This document shows, one piece after another, positions 51,901 to 64,000 of a stretch of 64,000 nucleotides of DNA. The notes under the pieces are model-generated. The model saw only the letters and a program-made list of their open reading frames with translations, was not told the origin of the DNA and searched no databases. How positions within the stretch are numbered: the stretch's first letter is position 1; every line of letters starts with the position of its first letter. Source of the stretch: Thamnaconus septentrionalis. Taxonomy: Eukaryota; Chordata; Actinopteri; Tetraodontiformes; Monacanthidae. The DNA lies in contig CM020513.1 in the NCBI GenBank assembly GCA_009823395.1, positions 4,236,501-4,300,500 of the forward strand, read 5' to 3'. The position numbers and the translations under genes were made by a program.

Positions 51901-53854
51901 GGATAGAAATATAGATTATTGTTGCTAAACCAAAGCTAAATTACAGGCTGGCAGTATTCAAAGTCTCTCTTGCACTGTGGTCCTTGCATGAAATTCATCA
52001 TAATCAAATCAATTTCATCCTTTTTTTCAAAGAACAAATGCGGCAATAAAACTGTGCACGAGAACTTTGGCGTAATCACAGAAAACGTACCATGTGGAAC
52101 CACGGGCACAACATGCTCTAAGATTGTTAGAATCCAACTAGGGGTAAGGACTCGCGCCCGTGAAAAAAATAAAATCACCATTCACTTCCTGAACATGTGA
52201 CAGAATGTCCTCAATGATCAACTCAAATGTTCTCAAAATTACAGAAAAACGAAATCAAACTGTCAAAAGGTAATTATACAGAGGAAGACCTGGGACACGG
52301 CCCTGACGTTCAGTACAGGATAAGAAGGGTTGGCTTGTACCTGGTAGTGGAATCTGCTGTCGGTCTGGCAGTGATGTGGGACCGCAAAACGACTGTGCGC
52401 ATCCTTCTGGAACCACAGCACAGTGTGAGTCACAGTAACAGCACAATGATGACAATGATGATGATGATCACAGAGAGAGTTTAAAATAAAAAATTAAATT
52501 AAATTTTAAAAAAAAGACATTGACTTTTATTCGAATAATTCCGATTTAGCTTTAGCATTTTTGGTGCTCTCATTCATAAAGAGTAAATGCAAAATAATAT
52601 AATATGAAAACCTGTCAATGCACAGAAAATACTTATACACATGCATAATATGTATATATAAGACTGGCTACAACTATTTAACAAATATTTTGAGTTCATC
52701 GTATGCTACACAGTTGGCACAAGAGTCCAATAAACATGCATACAATTTGTTTGCCATGTACATGCAACAGTTTGCCGTGTACAGATTGCAGAATGAAATC
52801 GCAGATGGCCACAAGTTGATAGCCGTCCTTGAACCGTAACTGTGCAGCGCACCATTTTAGAGACAAGACATTGTATTTGGCTTCTCACCTTTCGTATGAG
52901 ACAGTCTAAAATTGCACATTGTGTAGCTAGCTAGCTTACATTTGTCCTCACATGAAAGCAGTGACTAACTGTTTCTATCTGGCTTTGCAGGGGGAGGTGT
53001 GTGGACTGTGTGGAGATTTTGATGGTGATGGACAGAATGACTTCACCACTCAGGGCCAGCTGACAGTGAGCAATCCAGTAGATTTTGCCAATAGCTGGAA
53101 AGTGTCGAGCAGCTGCCCAGATGTGGAAAACAGCACTGACCCTTGTGTGATGAGACCAAATCGGCATCACTGGGCAAAAAGGATGTGCAGCATTATTACT
53201 GGAGAAACGTTCAAAGACTGCCACAGCAAGGTAAGGATGGGTGTGGTTCTGAGATTTTGCAATATAATCTCTTACAGTTGAAAACAATTTTTAATCTTAA
53301 TGTCTGAATCTGAACAGGTGGATAACCGCCCATTTTATGAAAACTGTGTGAAAGATTCATGTGCCTGTGACTCTGGTGGGGATTGTGAGTGTTTCTGCAC
53401 AGCAGTGGCAGCTTATGCCCAGGCTTGTAACGAGGCGGGTGTCTGCGTGAAATGGAGAACCCCAGATTTGTGTCGTAAGCCAACAACTTTTGTTTTCTGA
53501 AACTATACATTTTTTTGCCCTTAAGACTGTATTAAATTTGCCACATTTAAGATACGTGTAAAGTCACATGTATGAGTGTAATTCCATAGGTTCTATGGTT
53601 GTTCAGGTAGTTAGCACGTCGCACTGCTAAACATTCCATCCATGAAGTAACATGATGATTTCATATCTTGTACCTTTCCCCCAGCCGTCTTCTGTGATTA
53701 TTACAACAATGAAGAGGAATGCAAATGGCACTACTACCCATGCCATACACCTTGCTTCAAGACTTGTTTGAATCCAGAAGGAACTTGTACTAGCCCCATT
53801 CCCAACCTAGAAGGTGAAATTATTGTGTGTGTGTGTGTATGTCTGTTTATGTGT

Positions 53855-53921
<67 letters not shown>

Positions 53922-56900
53922 GTAACATGATGTTACATGATGTATGATGATACATTTATATATATATACACCCACATATGTATATACAGTATGTGCATCT
54001 TTATATGTATGAATATAAATATGAATACATATGGATGATGATTTGGACCTGGAATGAAATACAATGTAAAAGTGTCATAATCATACGCTTTTTACAGTGA
54101 CTGAATATGTTTTTTTTATTAGGCTGTTATCCAGTATGTCCAGAAGAAACACCCATATTTGATGAGGAAACCCAAATGTGTGTGGAGGAATGTTCAGGTT
54201 GCTTCTACAATGGGACAAGATATGAAGAAAATGAAGTTATTTACAATGTGACAGACAATTTAGGAATGTGCTACTATGCAATCTGCATTAATCAAACAGT
54301 CATACAGGAAAGTGAGCCCTGTCATTCAACTCCAATGCCCCCAACACCATCAACTACGACACCCACACCAATGACGACCACAGGATCATCAACACTGACT
54401 CCTCTATATACATCTACAACAGAGGCACCGACAACCACAACGTCTATCACAATAGAAACATCACCAACATCACCAACACATGTGACGACCACAGAAGCAC
54501 CAACAACAACCTCAGAATCTGCAAAAACTTCAACACAGACTCAAACCCCTCCAGTTTCTACCACACCATGCATTGTGCAATGTGAGTGGTCTAAGTGGTA
54601 TAATGTACATCACCCAACGGAGGACAAAAGTGACCGGGAGACGTATGAAAACATCATCGCGCATGGGGAAAAAATATGTGAATATCCTAAAGAAATAGAA
54701 TGCAGAGCGTCAGATTACCCTCTGGTAGAATTTGAAGATTTCATCAAAGAAACTGAGCAAGTTGTTTCTTGTGACCTTGAAAGTGGATTATTATGCAGGT
54801 ATGAAGACCAGAATATTGGCAGGAAATGCTATGACTATGAAATTAAAGTATGTTGTGTGACAGTGGATTGCTCATCGACTGCCCAAACCCCATCGACTGT
54901 TCCAACCACAACTTTGGAATCTACAATGACATCAACTGAAACTGCAACGATTACAGCATCAACTTTGTATACAACAAAACCATCAACGCAAACGTCAACC
55001 TTACCTATCCTCACCCCTCCAACTCCAACGGAACCTTTATCTTCAACGACCCAACCTGGACACACATCTCCAACACAACCTCCCTCTGCATCCACAACCT
55101 TGACAACCACAACGTCTATCACAATAGAAACATCACCAACATCACCAACACATGTGACGACCACAGAAGCACCAACAACAACCTCAGAATCTGCAAAAAC
55201 TTCAACACAGACTCAAACCCCTCCAGTTTCTACCACACCATGCATTGTGCAATGTGAGTGGTCTAAGTGGTATAATGTACATCACCCAACGGAGGACAAA
55301 AGTGACCGGGAGACGTATGAAAACATCATCGCGCATGGGGAAAAAATATGTGAATATCCTAAAGAAATAGAATGCAGAGCTTCAGATTACCCTCTGGAAA
55401 AATTTGAAGATTTCATCAAAGAAACTAAGCAAGTTGTTTCTTGTGACCTTGAAAGTGGATTATTATGCAGGTATGAAGACCAGAATATTGGCAGGAAATG
55501 CTATGACTATGAAATTAAAGTATGTTGTGTGACAGTGGATTGCTCATCGACTGCCCAAACCCCATCGACTGTTCCAACCACAACTTTGGAATCTACAATG
55601 ACATCAACTGAAACTGCAACGACTACAGCATCAACTTTGTATACAACAAAACCATCAACGCAAACGTCAACCTTACCTATCCTCACCCCTCCAACTCCAA
55701 CGGAACCTTTATCTTCAACGACCCAACCTGGACACACATCTCCAACACAACCTCCCTCTGCATCCACAACCTTGACAACAACTATCCCTGTCCATACATC
55801 TCCAACACCCACACCTCACCAGACTTCTCCAACAACACCGCCATCTTCGCCCACAACCTTGGCAACGACCACACCCATCCAAACCTCTTCAACAAAACCT
55901 CCATCTCCAACAACTACCTCTGTAACGACCATCCCTGTCCCGACATCTCCTACAACACCACCGTCTTCGCCCACAACCTTCACAACAACCACACCCACCC
56001 AAACGCCTTCAACACAACCACCATCTCCAACACCCACACCTCACCAGACTTCTCCAACAACACCGCCGTCTTCGCCCACAACCTTGGCAACGACCACACC
56101 CATCCAAACCTCTTCAACAAAACCTCCATCTCCAACAACTACCTCTGTAACGACCATCCCTGTCCCGACATCTCCAACAACACCACTGCCTTCACCCACA
56201 ACCTTCACAACAACCACACCCACCCAAACGCCTTCAACACAACCACCATCTACAACACCCACACCCCACCAGACTTCTCCAACAACACCGCCGTCTTCGC
56301 CCACAACCTTGGCAACGACCACACCCATCCAAACCTCTTCAACAGAACCACCTTCTTCACCTACCACCTTTACAAAATCTACACCCCCCGTCCCAACCTC
56401 AACAGCCAAAACACCTTCACCCACAACCCTCACAACAACCACAGCCACCCAAACCTCTTCAACACCATCTTCAACAACGGCCTCTGAAAAAACAACACCC
56501 TTCCAAACATCGCCGACAAAACCAACGTCTTCACCCACAACCTTCACAACAACCACACCCACCCAAACGCCTTCAACACAACCACCATCTCCAACACCCA
56601 CACCCCACCAGACTTCTCCAACAACACCGCCTTCTTCGCCCACAACCTTGGCAACGACCACACCCATTCAAACCTCTTCAACAAAACCTCCATCTCCAAC
56701 AACAACCTCTATAACGACCATCCCTGTCCCAACATCTCCAACAACACCACTGTCTTCACCCACAACCTTCACAACGACCACACCCACCCAAACGCCTTCA
56801 AAACAACCACCATCTCCAACACCCACACCCCACCAGACTTCTCCAACAACACCGCCGTCTTCGCCCACAACCTTGGCAACGACCACACCCATCCAAACCT

Positions 56901-59900
56901 CTTCAACAGAACCACCTTCTTCACCTACCACCTTTACAAAATCTACATCCCCCGTCCCAACCTCAACAGCCAAAACACCTTCACCCACAACCTTCACAAC
57001 AACCACACCCACCCAAACGCCTTCAACACAACCACCATCTCCAACACCTACACCCCACCAGACTTCTCCAACAACACCGCCGTCTTCGACCATGACCTTG
57101 GCAACGACCACACCCATTCAAACCTCTTCAACAAAACCTCCATCTCCAACAACAACCTCTATAACGACCATCCCTGTCCCAACATCTCCAACAACACCAC
57201 TGTCTTCACCCACAACCTTCACAACGACCACACCCACCCAAACGCCTTCAACACAACCACCATCTCCAACACCCACACCCCACCAGACTTCTCCAACAAC
57301 ACCGCCGTCTTCGCCCACAACCTTGGCAACGACCACACCCATTCAAACCTCTTCAACAAAACCTCCATCTCCAACAAAAACCTCTATAACGACCATCCCT
57401 GTCCCAACATCTCCAACAACACCACTGTCTTCACCCACAACCTTCACAACGACCACACCCACCCAAACGCCTTCAACACAACCACCATCTCCAACACCCA
57501 CACCCCACCAGACTTCTCCAACAACAGCGCCGTCTTCGCCCACAACCTTGGCAACGACCACACCCATCCAAACCTCTTCAACAGAACCACCTTCTTCACC
57601 TACCACCTTTACAAAATCTACACCCCCCGTCCCAACCTCAACAGCCAAAACACCTTCACCCACAACCCTCACAACAACCACAGCCACCCAAACCTCTTCA
57701 ACACCATCTTCAACAACGGCCTCTGAAAAAACAACACCCTTCCAAACATCTCAGACAAAACCAACATCTTCACCCACAACCTTCACAACAACCACACCCA
57801 CCCAAACGCCTTCAACACAACCACCATCTCCAACACCCACACCTCACCAGACTTCTCCAACAACACTGCCTTCTTCGCCCACAACCTTGGCAACGACCAC
57901 ACCCATCCAAACCTCTTCAACAAAACCTCCCTCTCCGACAACTACCTCTATAACGACCATCCCTGTCCCGACATCTCCTACAACCCCACCGTCTTCACCC
58001 ACAACCTTCACAACAACCACACCCACCCAAACGCCTTCAACACAACCACCATCTCCAACACCCACACCCCACCAGACTTCTCCAACAACAACGCCGTCTT
58101 CGCCCACAACCTTGGCAACGACCACACCCATCCAAACCTCTTCAACAGAACCACCTTCTTCACCTACCACCTTTACAAAATCTACACCCCCCGTCCCAAC
58201 CTCAACAGCCAAAACACCTTCACCCACAACCCTCACAACAACCACAGCCACCCAAACCTCTTCAACACCATCTTCAACAACAACCTCTGAAAAACGACAC
58301 CCTTCCCAACATCTCCGACAAAACCAACGTCTTCACCCACAACCTTCACAACAACCACACCCACCCAAACGCCTTCAACACAACCACCATCTCCAACACC
58401 CACACCCCACCAGACTTCTCCAACAACACTGCCGTCTTCGCCCACAACCTTGGCAACGACCACACCCATCCAAACCTCTTCAACAAAACCTCCTCTCCGA
58501 CAACTACCTCTATAACGACCATCCCTGTCCCGACATCTCCAACAACACCACCGTCTTCACCCACAACCTTCTTCAACAACAACCACACCCACCCAAACGC
58601 CTTCAACACAACCACCATCTCCAACACCCACACCCCACCAGACTTCTCCAACAACAACGCCTGTCTTCGCCCACAACCTTGGCAACGACCACACCCATCC
58701 AAACCTCTTCAACAGAACCACCTTCTTCACCTACCACCTTTACAAAATCTACACCCCCGTCCCAACCTCAACAGCCAAAACACCTTCACCCACAACCCTC
58801 ACAACAACCACAGCCACCCAAACCTCTTCAACACCATCTTCAACAACAACCTCTGAAAAACGACACCCTTCCCAACATCTCCGACAAAACCAACGTCTTC
58901 ACCCACAACCTTCACAACAACCACACCCACCCAAACGCCTTCAACACAACCACCATCTCCAACACCCACACCCCACCAGACTTCTCCAACAACACAGCCG
59001 TCTTCGCCCACAACCTTGGCAACGACCACACCCATCCAAACCTCTTCAACAAAACCTCCTCTCCGACAACTACCTCTATAACGACCATCCCTGTCCCGAC
59101 ATCTCCAACAACACCACCGTCTTCACCCACAACCTTCACAACAACCACACCCACCCAAACGCCTTCAACACAACCACCATCTCCAACACCCACACCCCAC
59201 CAGACTTCTCCAACAACAACGCCGTCTTCGCCCACAACCTTGGCAACGACCACACCCATCCAAACCTCTTCAACAGAACCACCTTCTTCACCTACCACCT
59301 TTACAAAATCTACACCCCCCGTCCCAACCTCAACAGCCAAAACACCTTCACCCACAACCCTCACAACAACCACAGCCACCCAAACCTCTTCAACACCATC
59401 TTCAACAACGGCCTCTGAAAAAACAACACCCTTCCCAACATCTCCGACAAAACAAACGTCTTCACCCACAACCTTCACAACAACCACACCCACCCAAACG
59501 CCTTCAACACAACCACCATCTCCAACACCCACACCCCACCAGACTTCTCCAACAACACTGCCGTCTTCGCCCACAACCTTGGCAACGACCACACCCATCC
59601 AAACCTCTTCAACAAAACCTCCTCTCCGACAACTACCTCTATAACGACCATCCCTGTCCCGACATCTCCAACAACACCACCGTCTTCACCCACAACCTTC
59701 ACAACAACCACACCCACCCAAACGCCTTCAACACAACCACCATCTCCAACACCCACACCCCACCAGACTTCTCCAACAACAACGCCGTCTTCGCCCACAA
59801 CCTTGGCAACGACCACACCCATCCAAACCTCTTCAACAGAACCACCTTCTTCACCTACCACCTTTACAAAATCTACACCCCCCGTCCCAACCTCAACAGC

Positions 59901-62900
59901 CAAAACACCTTCACCCACAACCCTCACAACAACCACAGCCACCCAAACCTCTTCAACACCATCTTCAACAACAACCTCTGAAAAACGACACCCTTCCCAA
60001 CATCTCCGACAAAACCAACGTCTTCACCCACAACCTTCACAACAACCACACCCACCCAAACGCCTTCAACACAACCACCATCTCCAACACCCACACCCCA
60101 CCAGACTTCTCCAACAACACTGCCGTCTTCGCCCACAACCTTGGCAACGACCACACCCATCCAAACCTCTTCAACAAAACCTCCCTCTCCGACAACTACC
60201 TCTATAACGACCATCCCTGTCCCGACATCTCCAACAACACCACCGTCTTTACCCACAACCTTCACAACAACCACACCCACCCAAACGCCTTCAACACAAC
60301 CACCATCTCCAACACCCACACCCCACCAGACTTCTCCAACAACAACGCCTGTCTTCGCCCACAACCTTGGCAACGACCACACCCATCCAAACCTCTTCAA
60401 CAGAACCACCTTCTTCACCTACCACCTTTACAAAATCTACACCCCCCGTCCCAACCTCAACAGCCAAAACACCTTCACCCACAACCCTCACAACAACCAC
60501 AGCCACCCAAACCTCTTCAACACCATCTTCAACAACGGCCTCTGAAAAAACAACACCCTTCCCAACATCTCCAACAAAACAAACGTCTTCACCCACAACC
60601 TTCACAACAACCACACCCACCCAAACGCCTTCAACACAACCACCATCTCCAACACCCACACCCCACCAGACTTCTCCAACAACACTGCCGTCTTCGCCCA
60701 CAACCTTGGCAACGACCACACCCATCCAAACCTCTTCAACAAAACCTCCCTCTCCGACAACTACCTCTATAACGACCATCCCTGTCCCGACATCTCCAAC
60801 AACACCACCGTCTTCACCCACAACCTTCACAACAACCACACCCACCCAAACGCCTTCAACACAACCACCATCTCCAACACCCACACCCCACCAGACTTCT
60901 CCAACAACAACGCCGTCTTCGCCCACAACCTTGGCAACGACCACACCCATCCAAACCTCTTCAACAGAACCACCTTCTTCACCTACCACCTTTACAAAAT
61001 CTACACCCCCCGTCCCAACCTCAACAGCCAAAACACCTTCACCCACAACCCTCACAACAACCACAGCCACCCAAACCTCTTCAACACCATCTTCAACAAC
61101 AACCTCTGAAAAAACGACACCCTTCCCAACATCTCCGACAAAACCAACGTCTTCACCCACAACCTTCACAACAACCACACCCACCCAAACGCCTTCAACA
61201 CAACCACCATCTCCAACACCCACACCCCACCAGACTTCTCCAACAACACTGCCGTCTTCGCCCACAACCTTGGCAACGACCACACCCATCCAAACCTCTT
61301 CAACAAAACCTCCCTCTCCGACAACTACCTCTATAACGACCATCCCTGTCCCGACATCTCCAACAACACCACCGTCTTTACCCACAACCTTCACAACAAC
61401 CACACCCACCCAAACGCCTTCAACACAACCACCATCTCCAACACCCACACCCCACCAGACCTCTCCAACAACAACGCCGTCTTCGCCCACAACCTTGGCA
61501 ACGACCACACCCATCCAAACCTCTTCAACAGAACCACCTTCTTCACCTACCACCTTTACAAAATCTACACCCCCCGTCCCAACCTCAACAGCCAAAACAC
61601 CTTCACCCACAACCCTCACAACAACCACAGCCACCCAAACCTCTTCAACACCATCTTCAACAACGGCCTCTGAAAAAACAACACCCTTCCCAACATCTCC
61701 GACAAAACAAACGTCTTCACCCACAACCTTCACAACAACCACACCCACCCAAACGCCTTCAACACAACCACCATCTCCAACACCCACACCCCACCAGACT
61801 TCTCCAACAACACTGCCGTCTTCGCCCACAACCTTGGCAACGACCACACCCATCCAAACCTCTTCAACAAAACCTCCTCTCCGACAACTACCTCTATAAC
61901 GACCATCCCTGTCCCGACATCTCCAACAACACCACGTCTTCACCCACAACCTTCACAACAACCACACCCACCCAAACGCCTTCAACACAACCACCATCTC
62001 CAACACCCACACCCCACCAGACTTCTCCAACAACAACGCGCAAGTCTTCGCCCCACAACCTTGGCAACGACCACAGCCACCCAAACCTCTTCAACACCAT
62101 CTTCAACAACGGCCTCTGAAAAAACAACACCCTTCCAAACATCGCCGACAAAACCAACGTCTTCACCCACAACCTTCACAACAACCACACCCACCCAAAC
62201 GCCTTCAACACAACCACCATCTCCAACACCCACACCCCACCAGACTTCTCCAACAACACCGCCTTCTTCGCCCACAACCTTGGCAACGACCACACCCATT
62301 CAAACCTCTTCAACAAAACCTCCATCTCCGACAACTACCTCTATAACGACCATCCCTGTCCCGACATCTCCTACAACACCACCGTCTTCACCCACAACCT
62401 TCACAACGACCACACCCACCCAAACGCCTTCAACACAACCACCATCTCCAACACCCACACCACACCAGACTTCTCCAACAACAACGCCGTCTTCGCCCAC
62501 AACCTTGGCAACGACCACACCCATCCAAACCTCTTCAACAGAACCACCTTCTTCACCTACCACCTTTACAAAATCTACACCCCCCGTCCCAACCTCAACA
62601 GCCAAAACACCTTCACCCACAACCCTCACAACAAACACAGCCACCCAAACCTCTTCAACACCATCTTCAACAACGGCCTCTGAAAAAACGACACCCTTCC
62701 AAACATCACCGACAAAACCAACGTCTTCACCCACAACCTTCACAACAACCACACCCACCCAAACGCCTTCAACACAACCACCATCTCCAACACCCACACC
62801 TCACCAGACTTCTCCAACAACACTGCCGTCTTCGCCCACAACCTTGGCAACGACCACACCCATCCAAACCTCTTCAACAAAACCTCCATCTCCAACAACT

Positions 62901-64000
62901 ACCTCTATAACGACCATCCCTGTCCCGACATCTCCAACAACACCACCGTCTTCGCCCACAACCTTCACAACAACCACACCCACCCAAACGCCTTCAACAC
63001 AACCACCATCTCCAACACCCACACCTCACCAGACTTCTCCAACAACACTGCCTTCTTCGCCCACAACCTTGGCAACGACCACACCCATCCAAACCTCTTC
63101 CACAGAACCACCTTCTTCACCTACCACTTTTACAAAATCTACACCCCCCGTCCCAACCTCAACAGCCAAAACACCTTCACCCACAACCCTCACAACAACC
63201 ACAGCCACCCAAACCTCTTCAACACCATCTTCAACAACGGCCTCTGAAAAAACAACACCCTTCCAAACATCTTCGACAAAACCAACATCTTCACCCACAA
63301 CCTTCACAACAACCACACCCACCCAAACGCCTTCAACACAACCACCATCTCCAACACCCACACCCCACCAGACTTCTCCAACAACACTGCCGTCTTCGCC
63401 CATAACCTTGGCAACGACCACACCCATCCAAACCTCTTCAACAAAACCTCCCTCTCCGACAACTACCTCTATAACGACCATCCCTGTCCCGACATCTCCA
63501 ACAACACCACCGTCTTCACCCACAACCTTCACAACAACCACACCCACCCAAACGCCTTCAACACAACCACCATCTCCAACACCCACACCCCACCAGACTT
63601 CTCCAACAACAACGCCGTCTTCGCCCACAACCTTGGCAACGACCACACCCATCCAAACCTCTTCAACAGAACCACCTTCTTCACCTACCACCTTTACAAA
63701 ATCTACACCCCCCGTCCCAACCTCAACAGCCAAAACACCTTCACCCACAACCCTCACAACAACCACAGCCACCCAAACCTCTTCAACACCATCTTCAACA
63801 ACGGCCTCTGAAAAAACAACACCCTTCCAAACATCTCCGACAAAACCAACATCTTCACCCACAACCTTCACAACAACAACACCCACCCAAACGCCTTCAA
63901 CACAACCACCATCTCCAACACCCACACCTCACCAGACTTCTCCAACAACACTGCCTTCTTCGCCCACAACCTTGGCAACGACCACACCCATCCAAACCTC
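45988..64000 (+). CDS. Secreted gel-forming mucin, MUC2/MUC5 family (3' end outside window)
   Basis: Secreted polymeric mucin of the mucus layer. The start 45988 has an ideal GCCGCCATGG context and opens a signal peptide ([20 protein letters not shown]). Exons: 45988-46054, 46228-46483, 46561-46675, 47328-47418, 47503-47633, 47740-47956, 48449-48574, 48675-48789, 48903-49053, 49148-49261, 49364-49433, 49531-49668, 49876-50040, 50153-50247, 50332-50458, 50565-50820, 51000-51052, 51144-51250, 51406-51557, 51689-51827, 52033-52143, 52245-52424, 52991-53230, 53318-53474, 53685-53813, then 54123 onward; all in phase. Domains: VWD1 ~30-185, C8 ~221-290, TIL to ~370, VWD2 ~387-540 with C8 and TIL, VWD3 ~849-1030 with C8, then two CysD (1317-1415, 1541-1639) and a Pro/Thr/Ser array. 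CGLCG motifs occur in D1 and D3; D2 has RGLCG, as in MUC2. A stop at 59642-59644 follows frame-shifting indels. MUC2 and MUC5AC orthology cannot be separated here. Confidence 0.93.
46676..47327 (+). other. Mucin intron 3
   Basis: Pyrimidine-rich, non-coding. Holds CTTT-type low-complexity sequence at about 46935-47035 and no recognisable exon. Confidence 0.8.
47957..48448 (+). other. Mucin intron 6
   Basis: Non-coding, AT-rich, with a T run near 48141. Donor GTAATG, acceptor TTCACAG. Confidence 0.8.
52425..52990 (+). other. Mucin intron 22
   Basis: Non-coding, AT-rich, with a short ATG/ATGATG run near 52447-52470. No exon signature. Confidence 0.8.
53814..54122 (+). other. Mucin intron 25 with (TA)n
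   Basis: Contains GT repeats and a pure (TA)n tract at 53862-53918. The acceptor TTTTTTTTATTAG leads into the giant exon 26. Confidence 0.85.
54123..59644 (+). CDS. Mucin giant exon 26, frame as assembled
   Basis: One open frame of 5.5 kb from the acceptor at 54121-54122. It encodes the last D3-linked cysteine segment ([24 protein letters not shown]), a short Thr-rich stretch, two CysD domains each with the C-mannosylation motif WSKW, and the Pro/Thr/Ser array. From 58290 the frame slips at several one-base indels, so parts of the product after residue ~2560 are His/Gln/Leu-rich instead of Pro/Thr/Ser. The frame closes with TAA at 59642-59644, for 3007 aa in total. If the indels are errors, the true exon continues past 64,000. 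Confidence 0.8.
54431..55774 (+). repeat. Tandem 672-bp duplication of a CysD-containing segment
   Basis: Copy 1 is about 54431-55102 and copy 2 about 55103-55774; the offset is exactly 672 nt (224 codons), so frame is kept. Each holds a Thr/Pro spacer, one CysD domain and a second spacer. Only a handful of bases differ (for example near 54726 against 55398), indicating a very recent duplication or conversion. Confidence 0.9.
55817..64000 (+). repeat. Pro/Thr/Ser tandem array, higher-order 225 + 339 nt units
   Basis: Unit starts marked by CACCAGACTTCTCC: 55817, 56042, 56267, 56606, 56831, 57056, 57281, 57506, 57845, 58070, 58408, 58636, 58974, 59198, 59537, 59761, 60099, 60324, 60664, 60889, 61228, 61453, 61792, 62015, 62238, 62463, 62802, 63027, 63366, 63591, 63930. 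Spacings are 225 nt (75 aa) or 339 nt (113 aa), within a few bases. From 57506 the long and short units alternate strictly. The product is almost all Thr, Pro and Ser, the dense O-glycosylation substrate of mucins. The + strand is nearly free of G. Confidence 0.95.

Noticed and set aside
59803..61899. Separate + strand ORFs (134, 134 and 510 codons) after the TAA at 59642
   Set aside because: They are the continuing mucin array in its proper frame after the indels, with no initiation signals of their own; treated as part of the same gene.
55507..63925. Long minus-strand open frames (up to 552 codons, Val/Gly/Glu/Trp-rich) across the mucin array
   Set aside because: Reverse complements of Thr (ACN) and Pro (CCN) codons cannot form stops in that frame, so openness is a by-product of the Pro/Thr/Ser repeat. 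No start context, domain or splice evidence.
55817..64000. Regular repeats resembling a CRISPR or satellite array
   Set aside because: No unique spacers between conserved repeats; units are coding, multiples of three and rich in mucin-type residues.

Overview
The window looks like nuclear DNA from a teleost (ray-finned) fish. It holds intron-rich vertebrate genes with GT/AG junctions, many microsatellites, MITE-type transposons and long AT-rich spacers. The gene order kcnc1 - sergef - tph1 - saal1 is the conserved vertebrate block found on human 11p15.1. Here it runs straight into a gel-forming mucin gene. I identified the genes by reading exons and recalling family sequences; no database search was possible.

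Layout: (1) 1-15,300, + strand: kcnc1 (Kv3.1 potassium channel), with a microsatellite-rich 5' region, four coding exons, a candidate alternative last exon and a long 3' UTR. (2) 15,330-24,331, - strand: sergef, an RCC1-repeat protein, complete in 11 exons and tail-to-tail with kcnc1. (3) 25,790-30,017, - strand: tph1 (tryptophan hydroxylase 1), complete in 11 exons, 480 aa. (4) 30,018-38,794: an 8.8 kb spacer with no gene, but with simple repeats and several copies of an unnamed dispersed repeat. (5) 38,795-43,050, - strand: saal1, complete in 13 exons, about 464 aa. (6) 43,051-45,987: a divergent intergenic region carrying a 355-bp hAT-type MITE with a perfect 8-bp target-site duplication. 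(7) 45,988-64,000 and beyond, + strand: a secreted gel-forming mucin of the MUC2/MUC5 family. It has three von Willebrand D assemblies in 25 exons, then one giant exon with two nearly identical CysD domains and a Pro/Thr/Ser array that runs off the window end.

The four syntenic genes do not form one pathway. kcnc1 shapes fast neuronal firing, tph1 makes serotonin outside the raphe (pineal, gut), sergef is a secretion-linked RCC1 protein, saal1 is an armadillo-like nuclear protein, and the mucin builds mucus gel. Their grouping is ancestral synteny.

I found no sign of a wholly new molecular system. The most unusual structure is the mucin array. It is built from ~38-residue submodules arranged as alternating 225-nt and 339-nt units (a 564-nt higher-order repeat, about 11.5 copies). 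The same few single-base indels recur in several units and break the frame; they are either assembly errors or lesions spread by unequal exchange.
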